Both the position numbers and the translations under genes were made by a program. A model generated the notes under the pieces. That model saw only the letters and a program-made list of their open reading frames with translations, was not told where the DNA came from and ran no database searches. Of a stretch of 64,000 nucleotides of DNA, positions 47,886 through 58,878 are shown piece by piece. The first letter of the stretch is position 1. Each line of letters opens with the position of its first letter. Source of the stretch: Piper betle (taxonomy: Eukaryota > Streptophyta > Magnoliopsida > Piperales > Piperaceae); the NCBI GenBank assembly GCA_033002965.1, contig JAURVB010003546.1, forward strand, positions 1 to 64,000, read 5' to 3'.

Positions 47886-50616
47886 TGTGACGCCCTGAAT
47901 CTAGCTCGCTTACTCACGAATAGGAATGTCATGGGTCCCGATTAAGTCAGCTAACCTAAACCTAACCCGAGTGGATCTACTCTCGGCATCTGAAGATGGA
48001 AGGTACTAATAGCTATGCATGGATGAATACACAGAACCCTAACATGCTAGTATATGGATGACATGACAACTAGTTTACATACCAAAATAATAACGATAAA
48101 ATCAATAAAAATTTCTGAAATAAAATGGATAGAGTCTCCCCTAAAAGTGCAATTAGGAACTACCCTGTCAAATGAACATGAATAAATACATGAATCCATA
48201 TACAGCTATTGCACCATGTTTTTCACTTAAACATTTAATTTAGCCACATCAAAATATTCTATATTCTTAACCCACTTGCAAATTTCCATTTCCACCTTTA
48301 TCATTCAATCTGCACACTATTATATATTCTCGATGATATTATCACTATTTATTTATATTTACCAAAATCTTCATCATATCATCTTTTATATCAAGTAATT
48401 TCATCACAATAATTTTATTTTCATATTAACATAACAAACAACGAAAACAAACATTTTGTCAGCAAAAATGTGTGTGTGTGGGCAAGGTAGGTCATCATTC
48501 CTCCATTCAAGCCGGTGTATCCAATAATTAATCCTCACCTTCATATATATAGAAGAAACACCAATAACGAGTGTTACTGGTCCAAAAATATGACTATATA
48601 GCAAACTGGCAAATGAGAGTTGACTCTCATTTTGAAGAAAACATTTATATACTTCTCATGAACACTCCTAAGGGCATCTACTGAGGAGCCACTGAGTTGC
48701 AGACCCAATAGCATCCCGAGCTAACTGGTCTAATGCTTTTCTTGATATTTTCTCATTTTCCTAGTCCCTTCAGACTACTAGTATATCCTAAGCCCTCTCC
48801 TTTCCTCCATAATTCTCCTAGCCTTGTACATAAAAGCCAAGTACTCTCAAGCAGCTGACTTTAGTACCCTTTAAACAACAAGTCTGGACATGCACTATAC
48901 TAACAGTTCCCATAAACCTCCACACTTCTTCGGGTGTGAGGAACTCAAAACTGGAGTTGTCAGGATCCCTTGGGAATGGAACAACCCTCTCACTAATGAG
49001 GAGCCCGCTTTGACTAGTATGTGCACCCACTCATAGTATATGCGAGTTGGTTTCACCATCTCTTGTCTCACTAAAAATTCGATAAAACTATATATATATA
49101 TATATATAAAATAAGCCCGAGGCAACTTGTGGTGGATCTTGTTTTCAAAATCATACTCGAGGTATCTCACCCTCAAGGTTTATTAATCCGAAAAACCGAA
49201 GGATTAAATGGCCCGAGTTAAGTAAGATCTGATAAAACACCACTTAATGTATCCTACAATTAGTAAAATAAATCATGATAGAATAGAGGAATAAATTTGG
49301 GGTGAGTCCAAAATGGACTTGGCAGAAACTCCGAGCATGTTCTCACGCTTAGGCGGTGAGCTCCTACTCCGTACCTACACGTCAAACTAAAAGCTAACAC
49401 CCACTCATGATGCATTCTCTCATCCTATAGTGTACACACATCAATCATACTCACATCAATCCATATAAGATTTACTATACTACGTTACATTAGATTATGA
49501 TAATTATTTGGTTTACCTAATTAGTTCCTTCACATTCGTTTTACAGCTCAATCAAGAAAATTCATATTTTTATTACAATAAAAATATCTAACACATCAAT
49601 TCATCAATCCTAGCATGTTATACTAATAAATCTCACCATCACTAAATTAAGTCGTAGTTAATTATGCATCTCATCTTTGACAATCGTCTACGGTTAGGGT
49701 TTCGATGTACTGCTCGAGACTCAAATTCAGCACCTGGTGGCGTCCAAAGTTTGACCGGGGTTGGATAGGATGAATTTGGAGGAAGATCTGGTAAATTTTA
49801 GGGAATCTAGTTTTTTGGTGGTTTTTGACTGTTTCTGGCGGCTTTCCGATGATTTTTCTGACGAGGCAATCGAGGCCATGGGTTGGCACCGGCTTGATGA
49901 ACTCAACCTAATGGTGGTGGCCGTCAGAATGGCAATGGCAGAGATGACCGCTGGCGGCAGTGACCAGTCGGCTGGGGTTGGTTGCCTTGTCTGATCAGGC
50001 CTCGGTGGCAACATTAGGAAGGGTGGCGCGATCTTGCGGCATCAAGCATCACAGTGACCCGGTGGTCTCGGGGGTGCTCACGGTGGCACAACAATGACAC
50101 GACAGAGTTTGGTGGCATCGATAGGCAGTGGTGTGGAGATCAGAGGGACAGTGAGGGTGGAGGCGGTGTCGAGGGTATGGGGAGAAGAAGGTCGGGGAGA
50201 AGTTTGGTGGTAGTTTCATGAATAAAACATGACTCGACTCCGACTCGAGCCAAAAATAATAACTCAAATATAATAAATCCTAAAACAAATCCAAAAAAAT
50301 ACAAAAATCCTATAAAATATAATACACACCACAACATGACAATGACGTGCTATATAACTAATAATTAGCCAAAATCCTCTGTAATGCACCCTAATGCGTT
50401 ATTCGGTGAAAAAATAATTCTATAGTCTAATACTAAAATAAATAAACAAAATCTGGGTGCACTCTCTTATATTTTGATAACTCATTACGATGTTGTCTTA
50501 CTAACGTTATTATTATAAACATGGGTACACGTGATCTGAATTTGACTCGACTGAAAATAGCAATCGAATCGACCAGTTCTGACTATAAAACCCTGATGTG
50601 GGTTATGAGTTTTACA
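47886..50616 (-). mobile_element. Solo LTR, family A
   Basis: 2731 bp. Plus-strand reading runs from TGTGACGCCCTGAATC to GAGTTTTACA, so the LTR is on the minus strand. Flanks GTAAC (47881-47885) and GTAAG (50617-50621) form a target duplication with one mismatch, interrupting the start of a family B LTR. Contents include reversed 'gagatacc'-type blocks, a TA run at 49090-49110, and a GC-rich cassette at 49690-50220 with ORFs on both strands that are not conserved in other copies. Confidence 0.85.
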
Positions 50617-51718
50617 GTAAGCCCCCAAAAATAACTAGGTTATTTTATCTCAATATGAATATAAAATATTATTAAAATAAATTAATTTTATAATATTTAT
50701 AAATTGTTTCCAATTATCTTTATTTCTTGTCTTTTCATATTTCATTATTATGGCATGTATAAGCTTATTTATTGTCTTTTTGTTTCCAGATTAATAATCC
50801 TTGAGGATGAGATCCCTCGAGTGTATTTTTGCAAACTCATATCAATATCATGATGCTTTAAGGCCTACAATATTTAAATCCCTATCCAGACCTATGTACA
50901 TACAGTTTTATTGGATGTTTTCTAGTGAGATGTGAGACAAGGGAAAGTTGATTCACATGAACCACAAGCGGGCATGTGCAAGTCAAAGCAGGCTTTGGAT
51001 TGGTGAGTGGGCCATCTATTCTCAAGGGTTCCTAACAACTCAAAATTTGAGTTCCTCAAACCCATAGAAGTGTGGAGGATTACGTGTACTCCGATGCATT
51101 GCATGTCTCGACTTGTGGATTGAAAGGGTTCTGAAGGTGCATCCCTGAGAGTATCCAACCTCTGAATGTGTATGCTTGAGAGTATTTGACTTTTATGGTC
51201 AAGACCAGGAGTGATACGAATGATGTAGAGGGCTAAAGGAAAATTTGATTTTCCCACAAAAGGGATAGTTTTAAAATTTACCAAGGCATGAGATGAGTCA
51301 GAGTGGATGCTATCAAGCCAAGCCGATGGCTCCAAATCAGCTCCCTTATGTGAGATTTTATGAAGAAGTATATGAATGATTTCATTTAACAGGAGAGTCA
51401 ACTCTCATTTGCTAGTTTGATTATTAGTTATTTATGGATGAGTAATACTTGTTAGTGACATTTTTGTATTGTATATGTAGGTGAGAATCTCGATGATTGA
51501 GAGTTGTGCGGACTGTAGAGGAGTAGCGATGTACCATGCACACATGTACCTGCTGAATGGAATGGAAATTATGGTGTGAAGAACTTTTACGAATAATTAT
51601 GAATTAAATGCTATAACATGTTATTACACGAATTGTTGAGTGAAACTGTGACTTGAACTACAAATGGTAGTTACTATGACTAGAAAAGAAAAATATTTTG
51701 ACAATGTTTTGAGTTTTT

Positions 51719-51761
<43 letters not shown>

Positions 51762-52067
51762 TATTTTTGACAAGGTGATCCCTATTGTACTTTTAGGGAA
51801 GACTCTATCTCTTTTTTTAAAAATCCTTATTTTTGGAATTTTTCACATGTTTGTCTTGTTTTGAATATGATTGCATATCGCAGCATTCATTTAGAATAAT
51901 GTTAGAACCTAAGCATCTCATCCATGTATTGTACGTTTGCATTACCATGTCGAGACGCCGAGGTTAGATTAAAGTTGGCTTAATAGATTGAAGTAGATTA
52001 GCAAACGGTTTGATCACCAATAGCATTTTTGGTTTTGTTCGCGGGTGAACCCAATTGGGGTGTTACA
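50617..52067 (+). mobile_element. B/A chimeric LTR
   Basis: The first part (50622-50784) is the 5' part of a B LTR (ataactaggttattttatctc...). From about 50785 it becomes the 3' half of an A LTR (attaataatccttgaggatg, 'gagatccctcgagtgt', the TATA-like block at 50862, 'ccaattggggtgttaca' at the end). No PBS follows at 52068. It is either a recombinant or a deletion junction. Confidence 0.65.
51722..51757. repeat. (TA)n microsatellite
   Basis: A pure TA tract of about 36 bases within the A-LTR part of the chimera. The ORF around it is not a gene. Confidence 0.95.
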
Positions 52068-55000
52068 CTCAGTGGATGTTGTGATTAGTATGTGAAGAGA
52101 TATACTAAAATTCTTATGGTAAGAAGGTTTAACTATGTGTGGGGTTATGCTATAGATAGACAAGAAGATGATAGAACCAGATTAGTATTGACAAGGAGAT
52201 ATACAGAATGGTAGAGAGAAAACCCCAGGCCAAATCGTCCACTTCCTTCTTTTCTCTCTACTTCCTCTATTTCCTTTCTATCTTTTCCATGTCTCTCTCT
52301 ATTCTCTTATTTTTCTTCCTTGACCCCTTCTGACATTACTCTTCTTCTCTATATCTTTCTTTATTGTGCCCTAGAAGAGATTATATGAAAGGACATTCCA
52401 AAATCGTCCCTATGTAAGAATGAGGGATTGACGAATCTATGTTCTAGACTTTGTCATGTCTATATGATAATTTATTTCCACAAAATAATATAGTTATCTA
52501 GTTAGGGAAAAGATAAAATAGTAAGTCTAGACTGCGTACAACATTTTGAACCTAGGTACGCTGAAATCATCCACTAATAGGGTCAAAATGATAGACTAGT
52601 AGAACCATGTGATGTAAACTATATGGGGAACCTAATTTCTCCTCTGACAGTGATGGCCTAATCCTTTGGCAAATAACTACATGCCCTAGATGACCGCCTT
52701 TATATCGTTTGATGTTGTGGATGTATGTGTGTCTCTATAGACCAAAATTTTCTCATTAGGGTTAAGATATGAAACCTATGTCATGTTTTAATCATGATTA
52801 CTATTGGGAGAGAGTCACATCACTAGTCATGCTAGTGCAGCATTGTTATGTTTTTCTTTTGTTTTTATAACATTACATATGTCGTAGTCAGCAATATGTT
52901 CTACCATGAAGCACAACTAGTATTGGAACCAAGACAAAGTAAGCACGTAAACCGTTAGAGTGTGGCACATCCAGCTGAGTTAGCAACATATGTAGGAAAT
53001 AGTTAAAGCACAGAATCATCTCTTGAGATATGAGCAATTAGTGAAGTGAATAAACCTCACTTGGTTTCTCTAGTAGGAATCAAAAGTTTCCCAAATCCCC
53101 CTGCAAATGTTCATTGTTCTTGAGAGACACTAGTTGCCCTAATAGATCCTAGAGACATGGCATGACAAATTGTCCTTCTATCACACCGCAGTAGCTTAGA
53201 AACTAGTGAGTTTTGTGCAAGTAAGTTAAATTCTTGATGGGACCCCAGTAGCATCCATAGAGACAAATCATTTTGCAAGGGTCATAGGACACCCTAGAGA
53301 CTGAGATTGGGTGACTAGAGAGATAGACACCATATATGTCACGACACTAAAGATAGGAGGAGATATTCCTTAGACTATGAGACTTAGAATGATACATGTT
53401 GTCTAGCCTATGATAGGCCCAACCCCACTATAAAGATTAGAGGATGCTAGAACAAGATAGAGCAAGGTACATTGCAGGAATGGGGACTTGCTAGGTTAGT
53501 GTTGATGTATGATGTTGTACAGATAGTAAGACGGCGAGCAAGCAATGTTTCAAATATGATTGTCTTCTATAGAGGATCATCTAGTGGGTGTATAGGTAGG
53601 CTAGTGTAGTAGGAGCTAGTATGGCCACATATGCACCATCAACTAGAAGCCACAGAAGCATGATATGACTTCAGTAAGGGACAAGCTAAGATCGATAGAT
53701 AGCATATGGGCCAGTAGAATTTAGTACTTTGCTGCCTTGTATTAGCTTATAGGCACATGAACTAGCTCGACCGCCATCCAACCACTTGACAACCGTTCGA
53801 GTGGCTCGACTGCAGTCTGATTGGCTTGACTGCCGCCCAATTTGAACAACCACCATTCAAGTAGCTCAAGTGCCATCCGACTAGCTCCACCATCGTTCAA
53901 GTAGCTCAACCACCGTTTAAGCAGCTCAACTAGCATCTGAGTGGCATAGCCACGCTTGAGTAGGTATGCCATAGTGGGCTAGCGGTTGGATAGGCAAGTG
54001 CACAGTAGAGTACCTTGGTTGCTTCCAAGGAATGAGAATACGGTTAGGCTATTCAGCGGAAACTATAATAAAGGGAATAAGGATTGGACAACATGGCTAG
54101 TAATTAAGTTGAACAAACCATAGATCAACATGACATGATTGTATGCATTGACAATGTGGTAGATGGAAATGAGATTGGTAAAACTATTTTCTTCATAGTA
54201 TGATAGACTAGTATTATTGAGTTTAGCATTTAGCTAGATAGATTGACGATGACCAGCACACCTAGACTGAGGTCAAATCTCCTAATTGCCTACATCGATA
54301 TCTAGGTGGGCGTCAGGTAGTGGCGATGTTGGTGTGGAGTACTATGTAGTTCCATGCACCTAGCTTTAATGTAGCCTCCATACGCCATTTTATAGGCCTA
54401 CTTGTGAGTCTACTACAAGAGTAGTAGCTAAGTGAGCTGAGATAAAGTACTATAAATTGGTATGGGGCAATCAATAACAAGCACAGACGACGGGATGAGA
54501 CACTTATTCAACCCGTTATAGGTTCTCGTTGACCTAAGGTGCAATAGTGGTTCTTTGGGATGACTGTTTCTTCATCCACTAGAATGTACGTAATTGGTAC
54601 TCAATTGAGAAACACTTGCTTACTGATTATTAATTAGCCTAGAGCTATAGGGGCCATCCTTCAGATGCCTCTGTTGTAGTTTTGAGGATGATGACTAAAT
54701 CCATAGTAAGCAACAATAATGGTACTTAAGAATGGTTACTGCCTTGACTGTCCATGTATTTTTATATACCACCTCATCCCCATATACACATTTCTTTTTA
54801 CGCATTTTTAGGTTATGACATACTGCTTGTATCTTATAGACAACCTCCTTTGGTGGACATCTTTTAGGCTCTCTTAACACGTCTCATGGATTACACCCTT
54901 ACCATACTCCATTTTTTGGTGCAACCTATGATTCCCTTGCTTTGGTGTATCCCTTTGCATATTCTGATATGATGTGAGATCACCTTGACTTTTAGACTAC

Positions 55001-55428
55001 CTCATGTTTTAAGGTATACGTGGTGGATTCTTTCAGATCAGCTTTATCCCATGAGCACACCTTTGACTACTTCGAACCTTTCGTAAACAAGGCAAGTATG
55101 GTTACATACTCTAGTTGCGTATGCAAACACATGCATGATATATGCCTTGGATAGTGCTAGACTTGCCTTTGGCAGGTATGTTCTTGTAACTATATGCTTT
55201 GAAAGTTGGGTTAGCTTCTATGGTGGTACCCATCACTAATAGAATATTTCCTTGACTAGAGTGACTAATGGCTGTATGAATCAATGGCCTAACAACTTGA
55301 CATTGGTTTGCCTTGCCCTTTTTACCACATGCATATGTGTGATGTGATATATGCGAGCCACGACTTTAGACTCCCATAGTGCTCGGCGCCACCGTATTGG
55401 ACAATATACCATGTCAACTACTATTTTT
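52068..55428 (+). other. Unassigned decayed repeat region
   Basis: No LTR ends, PBS or protein motifs recognised, though its place after an LTR end suggests a retroelement interior. A CT-rich tract is at 52220-52340. A 20-bp minisatellite (53760-53965) is shared, in inverse orientation, with the decayed interior at 16296-19929, suggesting the two regions derive from the same element family. The ORF at 54695-54880 is not convincing. Confidence 0.35.
53760..53965. repeat. 20-bp minisatellite
   Basis: About ten units of 20 bp, such as ctccaccatcgttcaagtag, ctcaaccaccgtttaagcag and ctcaactagcatctgagtgg. The minus-strand ORF over it (53742-53972) is the array read through; 20 is not a multiple of three, so no peptide repeat is conserved. 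Confidence 0.85.
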
Positions 55429-55743
55429 GGTTTTCATTTTTATGAGTTTTTCCTTGTAGCTTGCTGAGTTAGGAATAAATAGGTTATAGTTTCATAATTT
55501 TTTCATGTGTAAATTAAGTATTACATATTTCAAAATGCTCGTTGGTCACTATTTTGCACAAATCTGGTAGAAAATTTATAAGTCATGCTCTAAATGGTCT
55601 TTTTGCTATCTCTTTACTTTGTTGTGTTCATGAAATTCAGATCTAAAACTTTTAAGTTCATTATTTTGTCTGATATGGCTTGTATGAGCATGTATAGCAA
55701 CAAACTTGATGAACTCTAAAATAACCACTCTAAGGGCGTGAAC
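55429..55743 (+). repeat. Family C LTR fragment
   Basis: Inverted counterpart of 61230-61650 in the C LTR: 'tttcataatt..ttcatgtgtaaatta', 'atgctcgttggtcac', 'gtctgatatg', and finally 'aaataaccactctaagggc' + 'gtgaac', where the family B element starts. In the intact C LTR the text continues 'aaaacccc', so the B element interrupts it here. Confidence 0.8.
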
Positions 55744-58149
55744 TGTAAAACCCTGAAAATAACTAAGTTATTTTATCTCGAAATGAATCTTAAATATTAT
55801 AAAATTAAATTAACTTAATACTGTTCATGAATTGGTTCCAATAAGCTATATTTATTGTCTTTTTATATTTCGTTATTATGGACTGTATAAGCTTATTTAT
55901 TATCTTTTATATTTTTTTATTATGGAGTGTGTATGTATTTATGACTAATTTATTATAACCTTTCATTATTTACATTTTCATTTTCACGCACCAAACTATG
56001 TCTATATATGCACATCCTCCACAACCCAAAAGGGGGAAACTGGTGGAAAACAACCACCTTTGTTGAGTTTTTTTCAACATGATCATTGGTTCTAAAGTTT
56101 GTCAGAATTAACCATTATAGTTTGTTGCATGTCAACATACCCATGTCAACCATATTTTAAAGTGAATTTTTTTAATATTAAATTATTACTGGACTTCTGG
56201 TTTGATTTAGTTATCATTGTTTATCATGTTAACCCATGCGCTAACACTTATATGTATGTGTATGTAAGTTATTATCAGACTTCTGGTTTGACTTAGTGGT
56301 CATGGTTTACCATGTTGGTCCATGCGCCAACACTTATATGTATGCGTATGCATGCTTCTCTACATGATCTTACTAGGAGTGAATTATGATGAAGCCATGT
56401 TACCGTCGACTAGATTCTGGTACATGTGTATGGTTATGTTTGATACAGGCATGTTACCGTTGACTAGATTCCGGTACATGTATAATGTTATGTATGATGT
56501 GGGCATGTTTCGTTGACTAGATTCCACTACATTTATATAGTTATGTATGATGCGGGCATGTTATCATCGACTAGAATATAGTACATGTGTATGTTTATAA
56601 CACCTTAGTTGTCCAGGCTGCACGTGGTGCCATTGTCTATTATGATACTATGTGTATGATTCTGTATGTATAATTTTAGTTGGCCATTGAGTGGTTCCAA
56701 CCTATGTTTTTGAAATTTGCTTCCGTGAAGTTTGTACCATAGTTAAATTAACATTTTTAATTTTTTTAACATCGCACTTCGGTATGTCACCAGACCAAAG
56801 AATTGAGATGTTACAAGTGGTATTAGAGCAAACCTAGTTATGTATTGAATGGATAGTGGTATGTCAAGAGTCATATAAAAGAATTGCAGATGACGAAATT
56901 TCCTTAAGGTAAGTGGAATGTAATATCCCTCCCGAACGGTATGTTAGTCTCACATATAATACCGACCGGGGTACGATCCAATATATTAGGTGATTGAGTA
57001 AAATTTCTCATTATAACTTTAATATATTTTCGAGGACGAAAATTCCCAATTTAGGGATATTGTAAAACCCCGAAAATAATTACGTTATTTTATCTCGAAT
57101 AAATCTTAAATATTATTAAATTAATTTAATTTAACAATATTTATGGATTTTTTCCAATAAGCTTTATTTATTGTCTTTTTGTATTTTGTTATTATGGAGT
57201 GTATATGCCTATTTATTTTCTTTTTATATTTAATTATTATGCAGTGTGTATGTATTTAAGACTAATTTATTATGACCTTTTATTATTTACATTTTTGTTT
57301 TCACGCATCAAACTATGTCTATATGAGCACATCCTCTCCAACCCAAAAGGGGGAAACTAGTGGAAAACAACCACTTTTGTTGAGTTTTTTTTCCACATGG
57401 TCATTGGTTCCAAAGTTTGTCGGAATTTACCATTGGAGTTGGTTGTACATCGACATCTTCGTGCATCAACCAAACTTTAAAGTTTATATTTTTTAAAATA
57501 TTAAGTTATTACTAAGATTTCTTGTTTGATTTAGTGGTCATGGTTTATCATGTTGGCCCATCACTAACACTTATATGTATGCGTATGTAAGTTATTATTA
57601 GTCTTCTGGTTTGACTCTGTGGTCATGGTTTACCATGTTGGCCTATGCGCCAACACTTATATATATATGCATATGTGTGCTTCACTATATGATCTTACTA
57701 GCAGTGAGTTATGTGCAGACATGTTACTATCAACTAGATTCCGGTACGTGTGTATATGATGCAGGCATGTTACCTTCGACTAGATTCGAGTACATATATA
57801 TTGTTCTATATGATGCAGGCATGTTGCCGACAACTAGGTTCCAGCACATGTATATATTTACGTATGATGTAGGCATATTACTTATGATTACAGTCTGGTA
57901 GATGCGTATGTTCATAACACGTTGTATGTTCTGTTGAGTTGTCTGGACTGCACATGATGTAATTGTGTGTTATGGCACAATATGTAAGATTATGTATGTA
58001 TGATTTGAGTTGGCCATTGAGTGGTTCCGGCTTATGATTTTGAAATCCACTTCCGTCAAGTTTGTACAATAGTAGTTAAATTAATAGTTTTAAAAATTTT
58101 TATCATCGTATTTCGGTCTGCCACCAAATTGAAGAATTGGGATGTTACA
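55744..58149 (+). mobile_element. Complete family B element with a 245-bp interior
   Basis: 5' LTR 55744-56815 (TGTAAAACCC...TGTTACA, 1072 bp), PBS TGGTATTAGAGC at 56818-56829 (tRNA-iMet type), interior 56816-57060 ending with a polypurine-side tract (cgaggacgaaaattccc), 3' LTR 57061-58149 (1089 bp). All cis signals for reverse transcription are present but no protein is encoded, as in TRIM or other non-autonomous elements. The internal repeats gcaggcatgttacc / gactagattcc recur three or four times in each LTR. The ORFs here lie in those repeats. Flanks tgaac and gcggt do not match, so later rearrangement is likely. Confidence 0.85.
56818..56829 (+). other. Primer binding site of the family B element
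   Basis: TGGTATTAGAGC, two bases after the 5' LTR, differs at one position from the plant tRNA-iMet consensus primer site TGGTATCAGAGC. Confidence 0.85.
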
Positions 58150-58563
58150 GCGGTGGTGGAGTGGAGCGGCTATCGGCTGGATGGCGTTGGCCATCATTCT
58201 GAGAGGGTGCAACGTTGGGACATCATGGATGCTGGTCATCCTTAACATCAAAATAACATATTCTATAACTAATAACACACCCAAACTGCTATATAATGCT
58301 TCTTAATGCGTTACATTCAGCCTAAAAATAATTTTATGATCAAATATAAAAAAATAACTGCATAGTGTCATTTACTCAGATAACTCATTTCTCATATTTG
58401 TTCAGACGTTATCATCATATATTTAGGTGCACTTGCCCCTCATTACTCATAATGCACGATTGGTCTCAGCATAGCACGTGGGTCTTGAAACTAACTCAAC
58501 TCGAACTGATGGTTGAACCTAGTTCGCTATTATAAAACTCTGACTCCAGTCGCAGGTTTTATA
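58150..58563 (-). repeat. Family A LTR fragment
   Basis: The right end (actccagtcgcaggtttta, then ta) is the 5' terminus of an A LTR in minus orientation. Leftward are 'gaactaactcaactcgaact', 'attactcataatgc' and 'ctataactaataacacaccc'. It is cut on the left by the family B element. Confidence 0.75.
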
Positions 58564-58878
58564 CTAAGTCTAGTTGGTCTTACATATATGGGTTGATCTC
58601 CATCCATACTATACATATGGATCCGCAAAGAAAAATTAGTACTTGAAACAAGCAACAACCAAAAATGCAAGAAGCAAAAACATACCTGCTGGCGAGACTA
58701 TGGATTGGCTCATTAGGGGTACCATAACGTAACCCAGTCATAACATAACATACCTCAATCATACCAAACATAGAGTAATACAACAATCACACCATACCAT
58801 ACGACATGTGTAGCATACACATCATATTTTGAAGGTCAACTATCTTAATAGTTTAAGAAGTCGGCTTTGATAGCAAGT
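58564..58878 (-). other. Remnant of the C element interior with PBS
   Basis: At 58864-58876 the minus strand reads TTGCTATCAAAGCC immediately after the LTR end, a mutated tRNA-iMet primer site; this makes the LTR to the right the 5' LTR of a minus-strand element. The rest is too diverged to read; the ORF at 58580-58786 has no known motif. Confidence 0.5.

Noticed and set aside
53742..53972. A minus-strand ORF with a Leu/Trp repeat
   Set aside because: It is the 20-bp minisatellite read through; the unit length is not a multiple of three.
55744..58149. A target-site duplication for the family B element
   Set aside because: The flanks (tgaac and gcggt) differ, so I do not claim one; a later rearrangement on the right side is likely.
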